This document shows positions 53,682-62,732 of a stretch of 64,000 bases of DNA, one piece after another. Position numbers and translations under genes: made by a program. Source of the DNA: Runella limosa DSM 17973 (GTDB lineage: Bacteria; Bacteroidota; Bacteroidia; Cytophagales; Spirosomataceae); assembly GCF_000482465.1 (NCBI RefSeq), contig NZ_KI519430.1:83448-147447 (forward strand). The letters are read 5' to 3'. The stretch's first letter is position 1; the number at the start of each line of letters is the position of its first letter. The notes under the pieces were generated by a model. That model was given only the letters and a program-made list of their open reading frames with translations, was not told the DNA's origin and did not search any database.

Positions 53682-53873
53682 TCAATCAGCCACTTTTCCC
53701 AATAAATTTACCCCAACCAATAAAAAGAGAACTCCCACTAAAAAGGGGACGATGGTTTCCCATTTTGTGAGGGTGAAACCTATCACCGCCTTGTCTGACA
53801 TAAAGGCGATGCAAGCAAAAAGAATAAAAATAACGCCAATTCCAGTTAAAATACTTCCAAACGTACGTTTCAT
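53682..53873 (-). CDS. Small two-TM membrane protein
   Basis: 63 residues: 'SILTGIGVIFILFACIAFM' and 'ETIVPFLVGVLFLLVGVNLLG' are two transmembrane segments joined by a short loop. A -7 box TAGTTTTG (53900-53907 on the minus strand) lies 26 bases upstream. I recognise no family. It converges on the oxidoreductase gene. Confidence 0.6.
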   Translation of the reverse strand: MKRTFGSILTGIGVIFILFACIAFMSDKAVIGFTLTKWETIVPFLVGVLFLLVGVNLLGKVAD

Positions 53874-53929
53874 GTGAGCGCGAGGTTTTATATACGTTGC
53901 AAAACTACCAATTTATACAAAAAACTATT

Positions 53930-55063
53930 CTACTCTTCGGGTCGGATTTTAAGCCCTTCTTGATGAATGATGTATTCGGAGGTATAATAAAATCGATGGC
54001 ATAGCCAAAGCCCTATCCCCCAACATCCCAAGGCTAGTATCAAGGTCGAGACTTTGAACATGACCAAGAAAAAGCCCACAAAAAAGGCGTAGAACCCTTG
54101 ACGAAGCAACGTATCCATCACATAATGCCTTTGCAAAAATCGCCCAAAAAGCAAAAACAGCATCCCTATCACTAGCAGCGACCATTCCAAAATATACCCC
54201 CAATTCAACCCAACTGGCATGTAGCGAACGAGAAAAATAATTTCTGGCAACATCATGAGGACAAATAGCAGTCCGTATTGCTGTAGGCGTTGTCCCATTT
54301 TCATTGGCATATTTCGCAACAAAGGCAACTGTAAATGTTCAAATTCGTAGAGGTGTAACACCAGCACCGAATGAACCATCCCAATCGTCAGCGCTCCCAA
54401 CGAAAACAGGCGCTGATCGTAGCTGTCGGTAGGGTAAATTTTGCAAATTCCCACTACAACAAAACAGGAAAAACCTTTCGTCAGAAACAATAAAACGGGG
54501 TTTTCGGAGAATAAATACAGGATAAAATACAACCACTGAGGCTTGTTAAAACGTCGGTTTAGGTAAGTAGTAACTGTGCTCAAACGCGTATCAGGGTTAG
54601 GCCGTTGCAGGCGGTATTCGTAGGCAGCAACCCCCGTTACAGGCACCAATAGGAGATAAATCATCGTTGCGATAACCGACAATCGCTGCCCAGTCCACCA
54701 GCCGTAATACCCCACAAAAATCACGTACAGCGCCACAGGTAACCAAAGCATCCATTGTACATACAACCACGCCGCCCAACGGTAAGGTTTGGCAATCAAC
54801 AATAAGTTATAGAGAAAACTGTGGGAATCCCACAAGAGCCTTTGTCGTACAAAAAAGACCGTTTTGAAGTGATACAAGGCAAATACAACGCCCATTAGCG
54901 CCAACAAAAATGGTGATGCAAACACATAAGAGGCAAGAGCGATGTGATCTTCGGGGCGTAATATACCGAAAGCAAACATGGCCACTAAGAAGAGAAAGCC
55001 AGTATTGAGTCGGTAATATTCAGTAACGAGGGTTTTGCGGAGAATGTGAAGTACGGCTAACAT
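53930..55063 (-). CDS. ABC transporter permease-type membrane protein
   Basis: 377 residues with about 9-10 transmembrane segments and no signature motif. The start overlaps the stop of the ATPase gene by one base, which makes it the membrane half of that transporter. A positively charged loop is seen at 'RLQRPNPDTRLSTVTTYLNRRFNKPQWLYF' (here only RLQRPNPDTR and NRRFNKP). The substrate is unknown. Confidence 0.7.
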   Translation of the reverse strand: MLAVLHILRKTLVTEYYRLNTGFLFLVAMFAFGILRPEDHIALASYVFASPFLLALMGVVFALYHFKTVFFVRQRLLWDSHSFLYNLLLIAKPYRWAAWLYVQWMLWLPVALYVIFVGYYGWWTGQRLSVIATMIYLLLVPVTGVAAYEYRLQRPNPDTRLSTVTTYLNRRFNKPQWLYFILYLFSENPVLLFLTKGFSCFVVVGICKIYPTDSYDQRLFSLGALTIGMVHSVLVLHLYEFEHLQLPLLRNMPMKMGQRLQQYGLLFVLMMLPEIIFLVRYMPVGLNWGYILEWSLLVIGMLFLLFGRFLQRHYVMDTLLRQGFYAFFVGFFLVMFKVSTLILALGCWGIGLWLCHRFYYTSEYIIHQEGLKIRPEE

Positions 55064-55719
55064 CAGTGGCGGTCGTTTTTGCCCCGAGGCGGCGGAAGTT
55101 CCGTGATTTTTTTGTCTTTTACTTCAAACAATTGCTTGATGGGAAGGGCCTCAAATCGAAAATCTTGGTGCGAAGAAAGCAAAAATGTCACACCCTGGGC
55201 ATGATACATTTGCACAAGCTCATATACCTTTTGGACAGTTACATCATCAATCGTAATCAATGGTTCATCCAAAATAATCACTTTGGGTTGTCCCAAAAAT
55301 GCAACTGCCAACGATGTTTTTTTTAGCATTCCGCTTGAATATGTTCCTGATGGTTGGTACAAAAATGGCTCAATACCAAGCAATTCAATCAACTCATTCA
55401 CTTGTTTTTGCGACGCTTTTTTGGCCTTTGCTACAAATTGAATCAAATCATTGGCGGTCAAAAACTCGGGATAATCAGGTTCTGCTTCGCCATAATTGAT
55501 GTGCAATCGGTAGTCAATGGGATTTTTACGAATATCCCAAGCGCCCATTTTAATTTCACCCTCAAAAGGCAACATACCCGCCAACGTCCTAAAAAATGTC
55601 GTTTTCCCCGAACCATTCGCCCCTTTAAACCAGTGAATTCCCTCTTCTAAAAAGAGAGAGGGCACCTGAAGTACCAGATGCCCCCCGTAAGATTTGTGTA
55701 GATTGGTAATTTGAAGCAT
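55063..55719 (-). CDS. ABC transporter ATP-binding protein
   Basis: 218 residues. Walker A 'FKGANGSGKTTFFRTLAG', signature 'TYSSGMLKKTSLAVAFL' (SSGM for LSGG), Walker B 'KVIILDEPLITIDD', H-loop 'FLLSSHQDF'. It powers the permease at 53930-55063. The short length and the SSGM signature suggest an efflux or gliding-type exporter (CcmA-like or GldA-like class); no gliding partner is in the window. Confidence 0.9.
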   Translation of the reverse strand: MLQITNLHKSYGGHLVLQVPSLFLEEGIHWFKGANGSGKTTFFRTLAGMLPFEGEIKMGAWDIRKNPIDYRLHINYGEAEPDYPEFLTANDLIQFVAKAKKASQKQVNELIELLGIEPFLYQPSGTYSSGMLKKTSLAVAFLGQPKVIILDEPLITIDDVTVQKVYELVQMYHAQGVTFLLSSHQDFRFEALPIKQLFEVKDKKITELPPPRGKNDRH

Positions 55720-55733
55720 ACCTTCTTTACAAC

Positions 55734-57080
55734 TTATTTTCTTGTTTTAGCCACACTTAGTACGTGTTGGCCAATTTTAGTTCCTGCTTTATTGCCTTCA
55801 TCACAACCCGAACGATAGTGAATACCTCCATAAAGGCGACTGACATTCACACTTTGCGCAGCTTCTCTAAACGACTTAAATGACATCACGCCGTGTCCAT
55901 GTTTGTGTTCGGTCGAGTCGGTAAAAGCTATATTATCACCGTGTACAAACGTCAATACTTCAGCAGAAGCGGCCGAAATCGTACTGTGCCCACTGGTATA
56001 TTCGGGGAAAGGCGGGGTTTGCAAAAACGGTTGCCATTTTGGGTCAATGTCGGAGTTAATAACCGTTTCAGGGCGTACTTTACGGCTACGGTATTTTTCT
56101 TCCCAACAACCGATAAATCCGTCTAATAATGCAATAGACGTCAGGGCGTATCCCTCAACACTTCTATCAAATGGGGCTTTTTGTTTACGGCTCACCGTTG
56201 AATGAATGGCCAACCAATGCCCTCCTGGCGTCATTTTTTTATTGGCAAACATCACGTGCCCAACTACATTCATCACAAACGGATTATCATCCCAAAACCA
56301 AGCCGTCCGCTTTTGTTCTTCCGTCAGGTTTTTACCAACTTCATACACCTCACGCGTTTCGTCCCAAAACTTAGAGTTCTTATTTTTAGTCCACATGGGT
56401 GGCGTAGGAGGCATAAACTGACGCGAAGAATCCAATGACAATGAGCGGATTTTATGCCATTCGGGCTCACACGCATCAGCATAGGCTGGCGGCGTGGGCA
56501 CCCAAGTACCAGGCTCATTAGTTACCGTAAAACGCACCCCACGGGTCTGCTTGTACTTATCACCCGTTGAGTACTTAATCACGTGCGCGGCAATACTGTC
56601 ACCATAAGCCATTGAACGCTCAATTACCTCCGATGGGACGCCCATCTCTTCGTATTTTTTGTAGAACGTTTTTTCGTATTCATCAAAAAAACTAGCCGAA
56701 AAAGTCAGTGTTCTCGCTACTTTCAAAAAAGCACGGGTACTGGCCAAAGGAAAACAATATTCTTTGCCTGCTTCGGGTTGTAGGGGCGTCTTAAAGCCGT
56801 TTAGTTTGCCACCCAACGATTCGTAGGCAGGGAAACCTGGCACCATGGCCTCGTAGCCTGCCAAATTTGAATACGCATAAATTCGACTAGCGACGGGTGG
56901 TTTGAAGATGTCATGAATAATTACCTCAGTCAACAATTCCACCGATTTGTGGTATAGTTCAGGATCAGCTGCTTTTGCATTATACTCTTCTGGCTTGGCT
57001 TTGGGCTTACAAGAAACCATCCAAAGCGAAACACAAGCTGTCAACACAAAAAGAATTTTCTTTTTCAGCATAAGTTTCAA
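55734..57080 (-). CDS. Vanadium-dependent haloperoxidase-like lipoprotein
   Basis: 448 residues. Lipoprotein signal 'LFVLTACVSLWMVSC' with lipobox MVSC; a second possible start 9 bases later (57071) gives the same signal. The PAP2/haloperoxidase vanadate site is present: 'KVRPETVINSD' (Lys-x-Arg-Pro), 'PEYTSGHSTISAA' (Ser-Gly-His) and 'VSRLYGGIHYRSGC' (Arg and His). It binds vanadate or phosphate; halide oxidation versus phosphatase activity cannot be told. Starts 14 bases from the ATPase gene on the same strand. Confidence 0.9.
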   Translation of the reverse strand: MKLMLKKKILFVLTACVSLWMVSCKPKAKPEEYNAKAADPELYHKSVELLTEVIIHDIFKPPVASRIYAYSNLAGYEAMVPGFPAYESLGGKLNGFKTPLQPEAGKEYCFPLASTRAFLKVARTLTFSASFFDEYEKTFYKKYEEMGVPSEVIERSMAYGDSIAAHVIKYSTGDKYKQTRGVRFTVTNEPGTWVPTPPAYADACEPEWHKIRSLSLDSSRQFMPPTPPMWTKNKNSKFWDETREVYEVGKNLTEEQKRTAWFWDDNPFVMNVVGHVMFANKKMTPGGHWLAIHSTVSRKQKAPFDRSVEGYALTSIALLDGFIGCWEEKYRSRKVRPETVINSDIDPKWQPFLQTPPFPEYTSGHSTISAASAEVLTFVHGDNIAFTDSTEHKHGHGVMSFKSFREAAQSVNVSRLYGGIHYRSGCDEGNKAGTKIGQHVLSVAKTRK

Positions 57081-57269
57081 ATTAGAAAAACGGTTGAATT
57101 AAAAAACATCCTAAGAAAATGCAAATGTAAAAAACCCCACCATCAAAAAATTGATTTCCATCAGTTATTTTCCCTCGTCGAGAACCATCCCACGGGCTTT
57201 TAATGTTTGTTTTTTGTAATTTTAAAAGAATAACGCTATTTTTCCACAAACTTAAACTCTTTAAAGCAT

Positions 57270-58223
57270 TTGGTCGAAAAAGTAATTTCCTTAGAAAATG
57301 TCTCGCTCTTAGACTTTTTGGGCGTTGAAAACAACCACATTAGAGAAGTAGCCGCTGCCTTTCCGATGAGTAAAATCATTTCGCGCGGCAACGAAATTAG
57401 GGTAATGGGAACTCCCCCCGAAATCCTTCGCATTAGTGACATTCTTGAGTCATTGATTCAGCACTACCAAAAGTACGGCAAAATTACCCACGAAAACGTA
57501 CGTCATTATCTTACTGCTAATGGTGGCTCCATTGCTCCACCCCACGTTCTCCAAGACGAGAAAGATGTGATTGTGTATGGAACGCGAGGGATTGTGGTAC
57601 GGGCAAAAACTGCCAACCAGCAACTGATGGTGGAAAAAGCAGCCCAGCACGATTTGATGTTTGCCGTTGGCCCAGCAGGTACAGGAAAAACCTATACCGC
57701 CGTGGCACTTGCTGTTCAGGCCCTGAAAGAAAAGAAAGTCAAAAAACTCATCATTACCCGTCCTGCGGTGGAAGCTGGAGAAAACCTTGGATTTCTCCCA
57801 GGTGACCTCAAAGAAAAAATAGACCCGTATTTGCGGCCTATTTATGATGCTTTGGAAGACATGATTCAAAGCGAGAAGCTGAAGTTCTATTTGGAAAACA
57901 ATATCATTGAGATTGCCCCGTTAGCCTACATGCGGGGGCGTACGCTCAATAATGCCTTCATTCTTTTGGATGAAGCCCAAAATACGACTCCTTCGCAAAT
58001 GAAAATGTTTTTGACACGTATGGGCCCTAGCTCAAAAGTCATCATTACGGGGGATAAAACGCAAGTGGACCTTCCTAAAAACCAACAATCTGGTTTACGG
58101 GATGCCCTTGAAACCCTCCGACACGTCAAAGACATTGCTTTTGTGGAGTTGGACGGACGCGATGTCATTCGCCACCGTTTGGTGAAAGACATTTTGGATG
58201 CGTACGAAAAGAAAGAAAAATAA
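57270..58223 (+). CDS. phoH: PhoH-family ATPase
   Basis: 317 residues when the TTG at 57270 is the start ('MVEKVISLENVSLLDFLG', the family's normal N-terminus); the next ATG (57367) would cut off conserved residues. Walker A 'VGPAGTGKTYTAVALA', Walker B 'AFILLDEAQNTTPSQM', and 'FLTRMGPSSKVIITGDKTQVDLP' with the sensor Asp. PhoH/YbeZ is a cytoplasmic ATPase linked to RNA handling, usually near ybeY, which is not in this window. It precedes the M43 protease gene by 26 bases. Confidence 0.95.
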   Translation: MVEKVISLENVSLLDFLGVENNHIREVAAAFPMSKIISRGNEIRVMGTPPEILRISDILESLIQHYQKYGKITHENVRHYLTANGGSIAPPHVLQDEKDVIVYGTRGIVVRAKTANQQLMVEKAAQHDLMFAVGPAGTGKTYTAVALAVQALKEKKVKKLIITRPAVEAGENLGFLPGDLKEKIDPYLRPIYDALEDMIQSEKLKFYLENNIIEIAPLAYMRGRTLNNAFILLDEAQNTTPSQMKMFLTRMGPSSKVIITGDKTQVDLPKNQQSGLRDALETLRHVKDIAFVELDGRDVIRHRLVKDILDAYEKKEK

Positions 58224-58249
58224 TTGTTTTCTCGTTTGCATTGACAACT

Positions 58250-59572
58250 ATGATTCAAAATGTACGGTGGATTGCCTGTTGGGTCTTTCTGTGGTTTAGT
58301 TTAGGTATTTTTGAGGCAAGTGCGCAACGTTGCTCGGCAGTTCAGTACGATTCGGTACTGGCCAAACGGTATCCTTATTGGAAACTAAAACGCCAAATGC
58401 TCGAAGATTCTGTTCAGACTTTTTTGCGACTGCCAAAGCGTGCGGCCCGTTTAGGAGCCATTTGTTCATCCATACGGATTCCAGTCGTTGTGCATGTTGT
58501 GCATTCAACGGCTACAGGTGCTATTGGGGGGGCAGGAAATGGCAATATTTCGGACGAGCAAATCAAAGAACAAATCAGAATACTCAACGAAGATTACCGC
58601 CGCAAAACTGGTACGCGAGGCTTTAACACCAACGCCGTAGGAGCAGATACTGGTATCGAATTTTATTTGGCCAATATCGACCCCGATGGCAAATCAACCA
58701 ACGGAATAACGCGTCATTATTATGCTCAAAAAACAAATTTTGACGTTTTTAATGATGACCAACTTTTGGCCGACATCACCACCCAACAAAAAGAATGGCC
58801 AACCGACCGTTATTTAAACATTTGGGTAACTCGGTTTGCCAATAATTACCTCGGAATTGCGCAATTTCCGTCTGTTACGGGCGTAAATGGCCTCGATAAC
58901 AGCACAGAACTACAAGTGCGTACCGACGGGGTCTTTATTGATTACCGCGTTTTTGGCATTGGCGCAACTGTCACCAGTCGTCTGTACAATTTGGGACGTA
59001 CCACCACCCACGAGGTAGGCCACTGGCTGGGATTGATTCATACGTGGGGCGACGACAATTGTGGCAATGATTATTGTGATGATACCCCTCGCTGTGAAAG
59101 TGGCAATCAGTCCACCAATTGTGGGCCTGTGTTTTCATTTTGTTCGGGTGTTCGTACCCAAAACATGACCGAAAACTACATGGACTATTCGCCTGATTCT
59201 TGCATGAATGTTTTCACCAAAAATCAGGCAGAACGAATGATGGCCGTGATTGAGAAATCAACCCGACGAAACAGTTTGGTCAAATATTGGTGCTCTCAGC
59301 TTCCCTTTGGCAACAACCTCGCCATTGAGATTGCTCCCAATCCTGCCCAAAACGTTGACGTTACGTATGTGAGGGTTACTTTAAAAGAATTTAGTACGTT
59401 TACGGTTGAGTTGTTTACATTAAATGGTCAGCTCTTGCACCAAAAAGCATTTGAAAACTATCCGAGCTGGGATGTCCCCATTTCCACGGTAGATATACCA
59501 CCAGGAACATACTTAATACGGGTCAAAACCAAAGATGAGACCGTCACCCAACGACTTGTTGTAATTCGATGA
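58250..59572 (+). CDS. T9SS-secreted M43 zinc metalloprotease
   Basis: 440 residues from the ATG at 58250. Signal peptide 'WIACWVFLWFSLGIFEASAQ'. The pappalysin-type (M43) catalytic site is 'TTHEVGHWLGLIHTWGDD', with the HExxHxxGxxH zinc motif at about residue 255, and the Met-turn 'ENYMDYSPDSCM'. 'VVHVVH' and 'IKEQIRILNEDYRR' are typical upstream motifs. The C-terminus is a type-A T9SS sorting domain ('LAIEIAPNPAQ', 'IPPGTYLIRVKTKDETVTQRLVVIR'). It acts outside the cell. Its terminator is at 59576-59609. Confidence 0.95.
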   Translation: MIQNVRWIACWVFLWFSLGIFEASAQRCSAVQYDSVLAKRYPYWKLKRQMLEDSVQTFLRLPKRAARLGAICSSIRIPVVVHVVHSTATGAIGGAGNGNISDEQIKEQIRILNEDYRRKTGTRGFNTNAVGADTGIEFYLANIDPDGKSTNGITRHYYAQKTNFDVFNDDQLLADITTQQKEWPTDRYLNIWVTRFANNYLGIAQFPSVTGVNGLDNSTELQVRTDGVFIDYRVFGIGATVTSRLYNLGRTTTHEVGHWLGLIHTWGDDNCGNDYCDDTPRCESGNQSTNCGPVFSFCSGVRTQNMTENYMDYSPDSCMNVFTKNQAERMMAVIEKSTRRNSLVKYWCSQLPFGNNLAIEIAPNPAQNVDVTYVRVTLKEFSTFTVELFTLNGQLLHQKAFENYPSWDVPISTVDIPPGTYLIRVKTKDETVTQRLVVIR

Positions 59573-59575
59573 TAA

Positions 59576-59609
59576 AAAAATGTCAGGTTGCTCCCAACCT
59601 GACATTTTT
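59576..59609 (+). terminator. Intrinsic terminator of the M43 protease gene
   Basis: AAAAATGTCAGGTTG and its complement (15-bp stem, CTCC loop), ending in TTTTTGTTTT. It is 3 bases after the stop. Confidence 0.95.
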
Positions 59610-59634
59610 GTTTTAAAACCCAACGCCAACAACC

Positions 59635-61698
59635 ATGAATCCACTTTTGCGCGTCACCATTGCTTTTATTATCGGTATATTAGTTCAGCACCAATGGCCA
59701 CTACCAACGACTATGCTGTGGGCTTTGGGGACATTATTGGTCGTTCTTTGGTTTATTGGTTTAACTCGGTTAGCCAACCGCTACTTACTTGGCATCACCA
59801 CCTTTGGAGTATTCATTTACTTGGGTGGGCTGGCAGTCACCCTCAAAAACGAATCCCTCGCTCCTACCCACCTTGTGAATTTTCGTTTGGATAGTATCCA
59901 AGCCTATCGCGGACAAGTAATCGCGTTTCCCGAAACGCGAGGAAAAACGCACCGCGCCGTTTTGGAGATAACCCACGTTAAATTAAACCATCATTGGCAA
60001 GAAGCCACTGGAAAAATTCAGGCATATATTGATAAAAAAGCCCCGCGCCCTGCTTACGGTGCTGAGTTGGTTGTCCTTGGCGCACCGCAGCTAGTCGCCC
60101 CGCCTTTAAATCCAAATCAGTTTGATTTTAGACAATTTTTGGCGTATAAACAGATACATCACCAACATTATTTGCGCGCTACCGCTTTTGCTACAACAGG
60201 TAAAAACTTCGCCCAATGGTACTCCCGTTGGCCTTATCAATTGAGCCAGTGGAGCGACGACGCCCTGAAAAAGCTCGTCCCCATTGAGCGTGAATACGCT
60301 GTGGCGAAAGCCATGATTTTGGGTCTGCGCGACGATATGGATACCGAACTTGTACAAGCCTATTCGGCGGCAGGAGCTGTTCATGTACTTTCGGTATCGG
60401 GATTTCATATTGGCGTGTTTGTGGCTATTATTGCCTTTTTACTCCAAAAACTCAGATCCCACCGACGGGGACGTTGGCTGTACGTTACGCTAACTTTGGG
60501 GATACTTTGGTTTTATGCCATCCTTACTGGACTCTCAGCGCCTGTTGTTCGTTCGGCATTAATGTTCAGTTTATTTCTTTTGGCCGAGCCACTTGGCAAA
60601 AAATCCAACGGGGAAAATGCGCTTTTCGGGTCGGCATTGATTTTGCTGGCCTACGACCCTCTTCTGGTCTTTTCGGTCAGTTTTCAACTATCTTATGCTG
60701 CGCTTGCGGGAATTATTTTCTGGCAGCCAACAATTTATCAATGGATTACAGCCAAAAATTGGTTTTTAGACAAACTTTGGGCAATCACGGCGGTCGCTCT
60801 TGCTGCTCAGTTGGCCACTTATCCCCTATCGGTTTATTATTTCCATCAATTTCCCACCTATTTTTTGGTGGCTAATCCCCTCGTTGTCGCACTCTCTACC
60901 GCCATGATTCCCGTTGCGTTAGCGGCATTGGCGCTTTCCGCTGTGCCCTTTGTTGAATCCGTCATCGGTTGGATTTTAACAGGAATTACGTGGTTGCTCA
61001 ACCAATCCGTGGTTTGGATTGAGCAGCTTCCAAGCGCTACCCTTACTGGTATTACTTTTGGTAAATTAGAAGTAGTGATTGTCTATGCTATTATTGGGAT
61101 ACTTGCTTATTGTTGGTATCAAAAAGAAGTATTTTTGGTAAAGGTGGCATTGGCAATGAGTGCCATTCTCGTCGTGGTACAAGGCATTCATTTGTACGAA
61201 AACAACACCCAAAAACTCCTCATTGTACACGACATACCCAAACAAACCGTCGTCAGCCTTATCGAAGGCACGCGTGCCATTCTCGTGGCTGATTCGTTGT
61301 TTTTTGCTTCTAATCAACAGCCTTTTTCATTTTATCTGAAAAACTTCTATGACGTCCACGGGATACGCGAAATTACGAACATTTCGTTGGACAAAGCCAC
61401 CAACTCAGGGATGGTTCGCCCCCTTCCCTTTGGGAAACTTATTGTGTGGAAAGGGCAGGAATTAATCATTGCCGAACGGCCAATTTCTACACTGACCGCT
61501 CATTTTACCTCCCCAATCATCGTACGAAAAGGAGCCATCAAAAGCATTCAGAAAAACGCTTACTTTGAGCAAATTCCCCTCATTTTCGACAGTTCCGTTT
61601 CCACTTATTACCTCAAATCGCTTGCCCAAAAGTCCCCTTCGAGCCTTCATTCTTGGTATTTTACGTTTCAAAAAGGCGCTTATATCCGTAAAATTTAA
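59635..61698 (+). CDS. comEC: ComEC/Rec2-family DNA-uptake protein
   Basis: 687 residues. An N-terminal DUF4131-type part ('VIAFPETRGKTHRAVLEI') and the competence membrane domain with about 8 transmembrane segments. The hallmark 'GAVHVLSVSGFHIGVF' (about residue 250), then 'LTGLSAPVVRSALMFSLFLLAEPLG', is present. The C-terminal 200 residues show no HxHxDH metallo-beta-lactamase motif, so this is the short Bacteroidota form. It should import single-stranded DNA. No other competence gene is in the window. Confidence 0.9.
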   Translation: MNPLLRVTIAFIIGILVQHQWPLPTTMLWALGTLLVVLWFIGLTRLANRYLLGITTFGVFIYLGGLAVTLKNESLAPTHLVNFRLDSIQAYRGQVIAFPETRGKTHRAVLEITHVKLNHHWQEATGKIQAYIDKKAPRPAYGAELVVLGAPQLVAPPLNPNQFDFRQFLAYKQIHHQHYLRATAFATTGKNFAQWYSRWPYQLSQWSDDALKKLVPIEREYAVAKAMILGLRDDMDTELVQAYSAAGAVHVLSVSGFHIGVFVAIIAFLLQKLRSHRRGRWLYVTLTLGILWFYAILTGLSAPVVRSALMFSLFLLAEPLGKKSNGENALFGSALILLAYDPLLVFSVSFQLSYAALAGIIFWQPTIYQWITAKNWFLDKLWAITAVALAAQLATYPLSVYYFHQFPTYFLVANPLVVALSTAMIPVALAALALSAVPFVESVIGWILTGITWLLNQSVVWIEQLPSATLTGITFGKLEVVIVYAIIGILAYCWYQKEVFLVKVALAMSAILVVVQGIHLYENNTQKLLIVHDIPKQTVVSLIEGTRAILVADSLFFASNQQPFSFYLKNFYDVHGIREITNISLDKATNSGMVRPLPFGKLIVWKGQELIIAERPISTLTAHFTSPIIVRKGAIKSIQKNAYFEQIPLIFDSSVSTYYLKSLAQKSPSSLHSWYFTFQKGAYIRKI

Positions 61699-61752
61699 GG
61701 CTTTTGCCAAAATTAGTACCCCGAAAGTTTGGTTTGAAAGAAAATAAGAGCC

Positions 61753-61760
61753 TATATTTG
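61753..61760 (+). promoter_or_regulatory. -7 box of the ACT-domain gene
   Basis: TATATTTG matches TAnnTTTG 43 bases before the ATG at 61804; TTTG at 61728-61731 gives a 21-base spacer. Confidence 0.6.
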
Positions 61761-61803
61761 CATAGTTAATCAATAGATATTATTCTAAATTTTATTCAAT
61801 GAT

Positions 61804-62073
61804 ATGAAACCAGCTATTACGCCCAACTTTGCCCTCACACAACTTGAAATATTAGGGTTTGACCGTGTCGGTTTTGTAGAAGAGGTAACGCGATTTGTCT
61901 CCGACTATGGTCACATTGTTAGCGTACGATTTGAGGCTGACGGCGTGCGCTCGCAAGGATTTCTCAAAATTAAACTAGACCAGCTCGAACGACTTGAGAG
62001 TCTCTTGGTTCGGCTCAAGGCTATTACAGGACTGGTACGCGTAAAAAAAGTGGAGTCAAATCCTCTTAAATAA
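61804..62073 (+). CDS. Free-standing ACT-domain protein
   Basis: 89 residues, one domain. 'TQLEILGFDRVGFVEEVTRFVSDYGHIVSVRFEADG' (first strand, then a helix, then a strand) and 'RLESLLVRLKAITGLVRVKKVES' fit an ACT fold, closest in style to the C-terminal ACT of RelA/SpoT proteins. ACT domains bind amino acids or other small ligands. There is no enzyme next to it, so its partner is not visible. Its last coding bases form the left arm of a hairpin. Confidence 0.75.
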   Translation: MKPAITPNFALTQLEILGFDRVGFVEEVTRFVSDYGHIVSVRFEADGVRSQGFLKIKLDQLERLESLLVRLKAITGLVRVKKVESNPLK

Positions 62074-62087
62074 GGCTATTTGACTCC
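62052..62087. terminator. Hairpin overlapping the end of the ACT gene
   Basis: GGAGTCAAAT (62052) pairs with ATTTGACTCC (62078-62087), with a 16-base loop that holds the stop codon. Lies between convergent genes. Confidence 0.6.
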
Positions 62088-62098
62088 GCTAATTAGGT

Positions 62099-62557
62099 TT
62101 ATTTGGCAGAAACTACTTCAATTTCAAACAAAAGTGGGGAGTTTCCTGGAATATCTGCCCCCGCTCCTCTTGAGCCATACCCCAACGAAGAAGGAAAAAT
62201 GAGCGTTGCTTTTTCGCCAACTTTCATTTTTGCAATACCTTCATCAAAACCCTCAATCACCTGACCTGCTCCTAAATAAAAGCTAAACGTGCCTGCATCA
62301 AACGTACGGTCGGTGAGTAACTTACCTGTGTATTTGACAGTTACCGATTGTCCTGATTTAATACTTGCCCCCGCCGCATTGGCCTTGGTTAAGATGTAGC
62401 GCAGTCCCGTAGCTGTCTTTTCTGTGACGACCAAGTTGTTATTTTTGATGTAATTCTCAATTTGTTGTTCTTCAGTTCCCGATAAATCTTCACGGTTACA
62501 ACTTACAACCAAGGCCAAAACCGCCAAGAATCCAACCAAACGAAATAAAGCTTTCAT
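62099..62557 (-). CDS. FKBP-type peptidyl-prolyl isomerase lipoprotein
   Basis: I start at the ATG at 62557 (152 residues), which gives lipobox VVSC. The FKBP domain (about residues 50-152) shows 'GQSVTVKYTGKLLTDRTFDAG', 'GAGQVIEGFDEGIAKMKVGEKATLIFPSSLGYG' (here AGQVIEGFDEGIAKMKVGEK) and 'LLFEIEVVS'. It catalyses Pro isomerisation, helping envelope proteins to fold. A -7 box TAATTTTG is on the minus strand at 62581-62588, 24 bases upstream. Confidence 0.95.
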   Translation of the reverse strand: MKALFRLVGFLAVLALVVSCNREDLSGTEEQQIENYIKNNNLVVTEKTATGLRYILTKANAAGASIKSGQSVTVKYTGKLLTDRTFDAGTFSFYLGAGQVIEGFDEGIAKMKVGEKATLIFPSSLGYGSRGAGADIPGNSPLLFEIEVVSAK

Positions 62558-62580
62558 AGATACATGTAAAAAGTAAGCGA

Positions 62581-62588
62581 CAAAATTA
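62581..62588 (-). promoter_or_regulatory. -7 box of the FKBP gene
   Basis: On the minus strand TAATTTTG matches TAnnTTTG; a TTG at proper spacing is not seen. Confidence 0.45.
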
Positions 62589-62661
62589 CGCAAGATATTG
62601 GCGCAATTTGCATATTAGACCAAAACGCTAAAAAAGCCCCCCAACAAATACGGCCAACTCC

Positions 62662-62691
62662 TTGACAATCTGAAACTTTCTGCTAATTTTG
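62662..62691 (+). promoter_or_regulatory. Promoter of the 62733 gene
   Basis: TTG (62662-62664), 19 bases, TAATTTTG (62684-62691): exact Bacteroidota promoter, 42 bases before the ATG. Confidence 0.8.
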
Positions 62692-62732
62692 TTTTACTTA
62701 CTGATTCCACCCACTCTTTGCCTTTTCAACTT

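Noticed and set aside
55063-55719. Gliding motility ABC transporter GldA
   Set aside because: The SSGM signature is suggestive, but the partner is a single large permease and no GldF or GldG is nearby.
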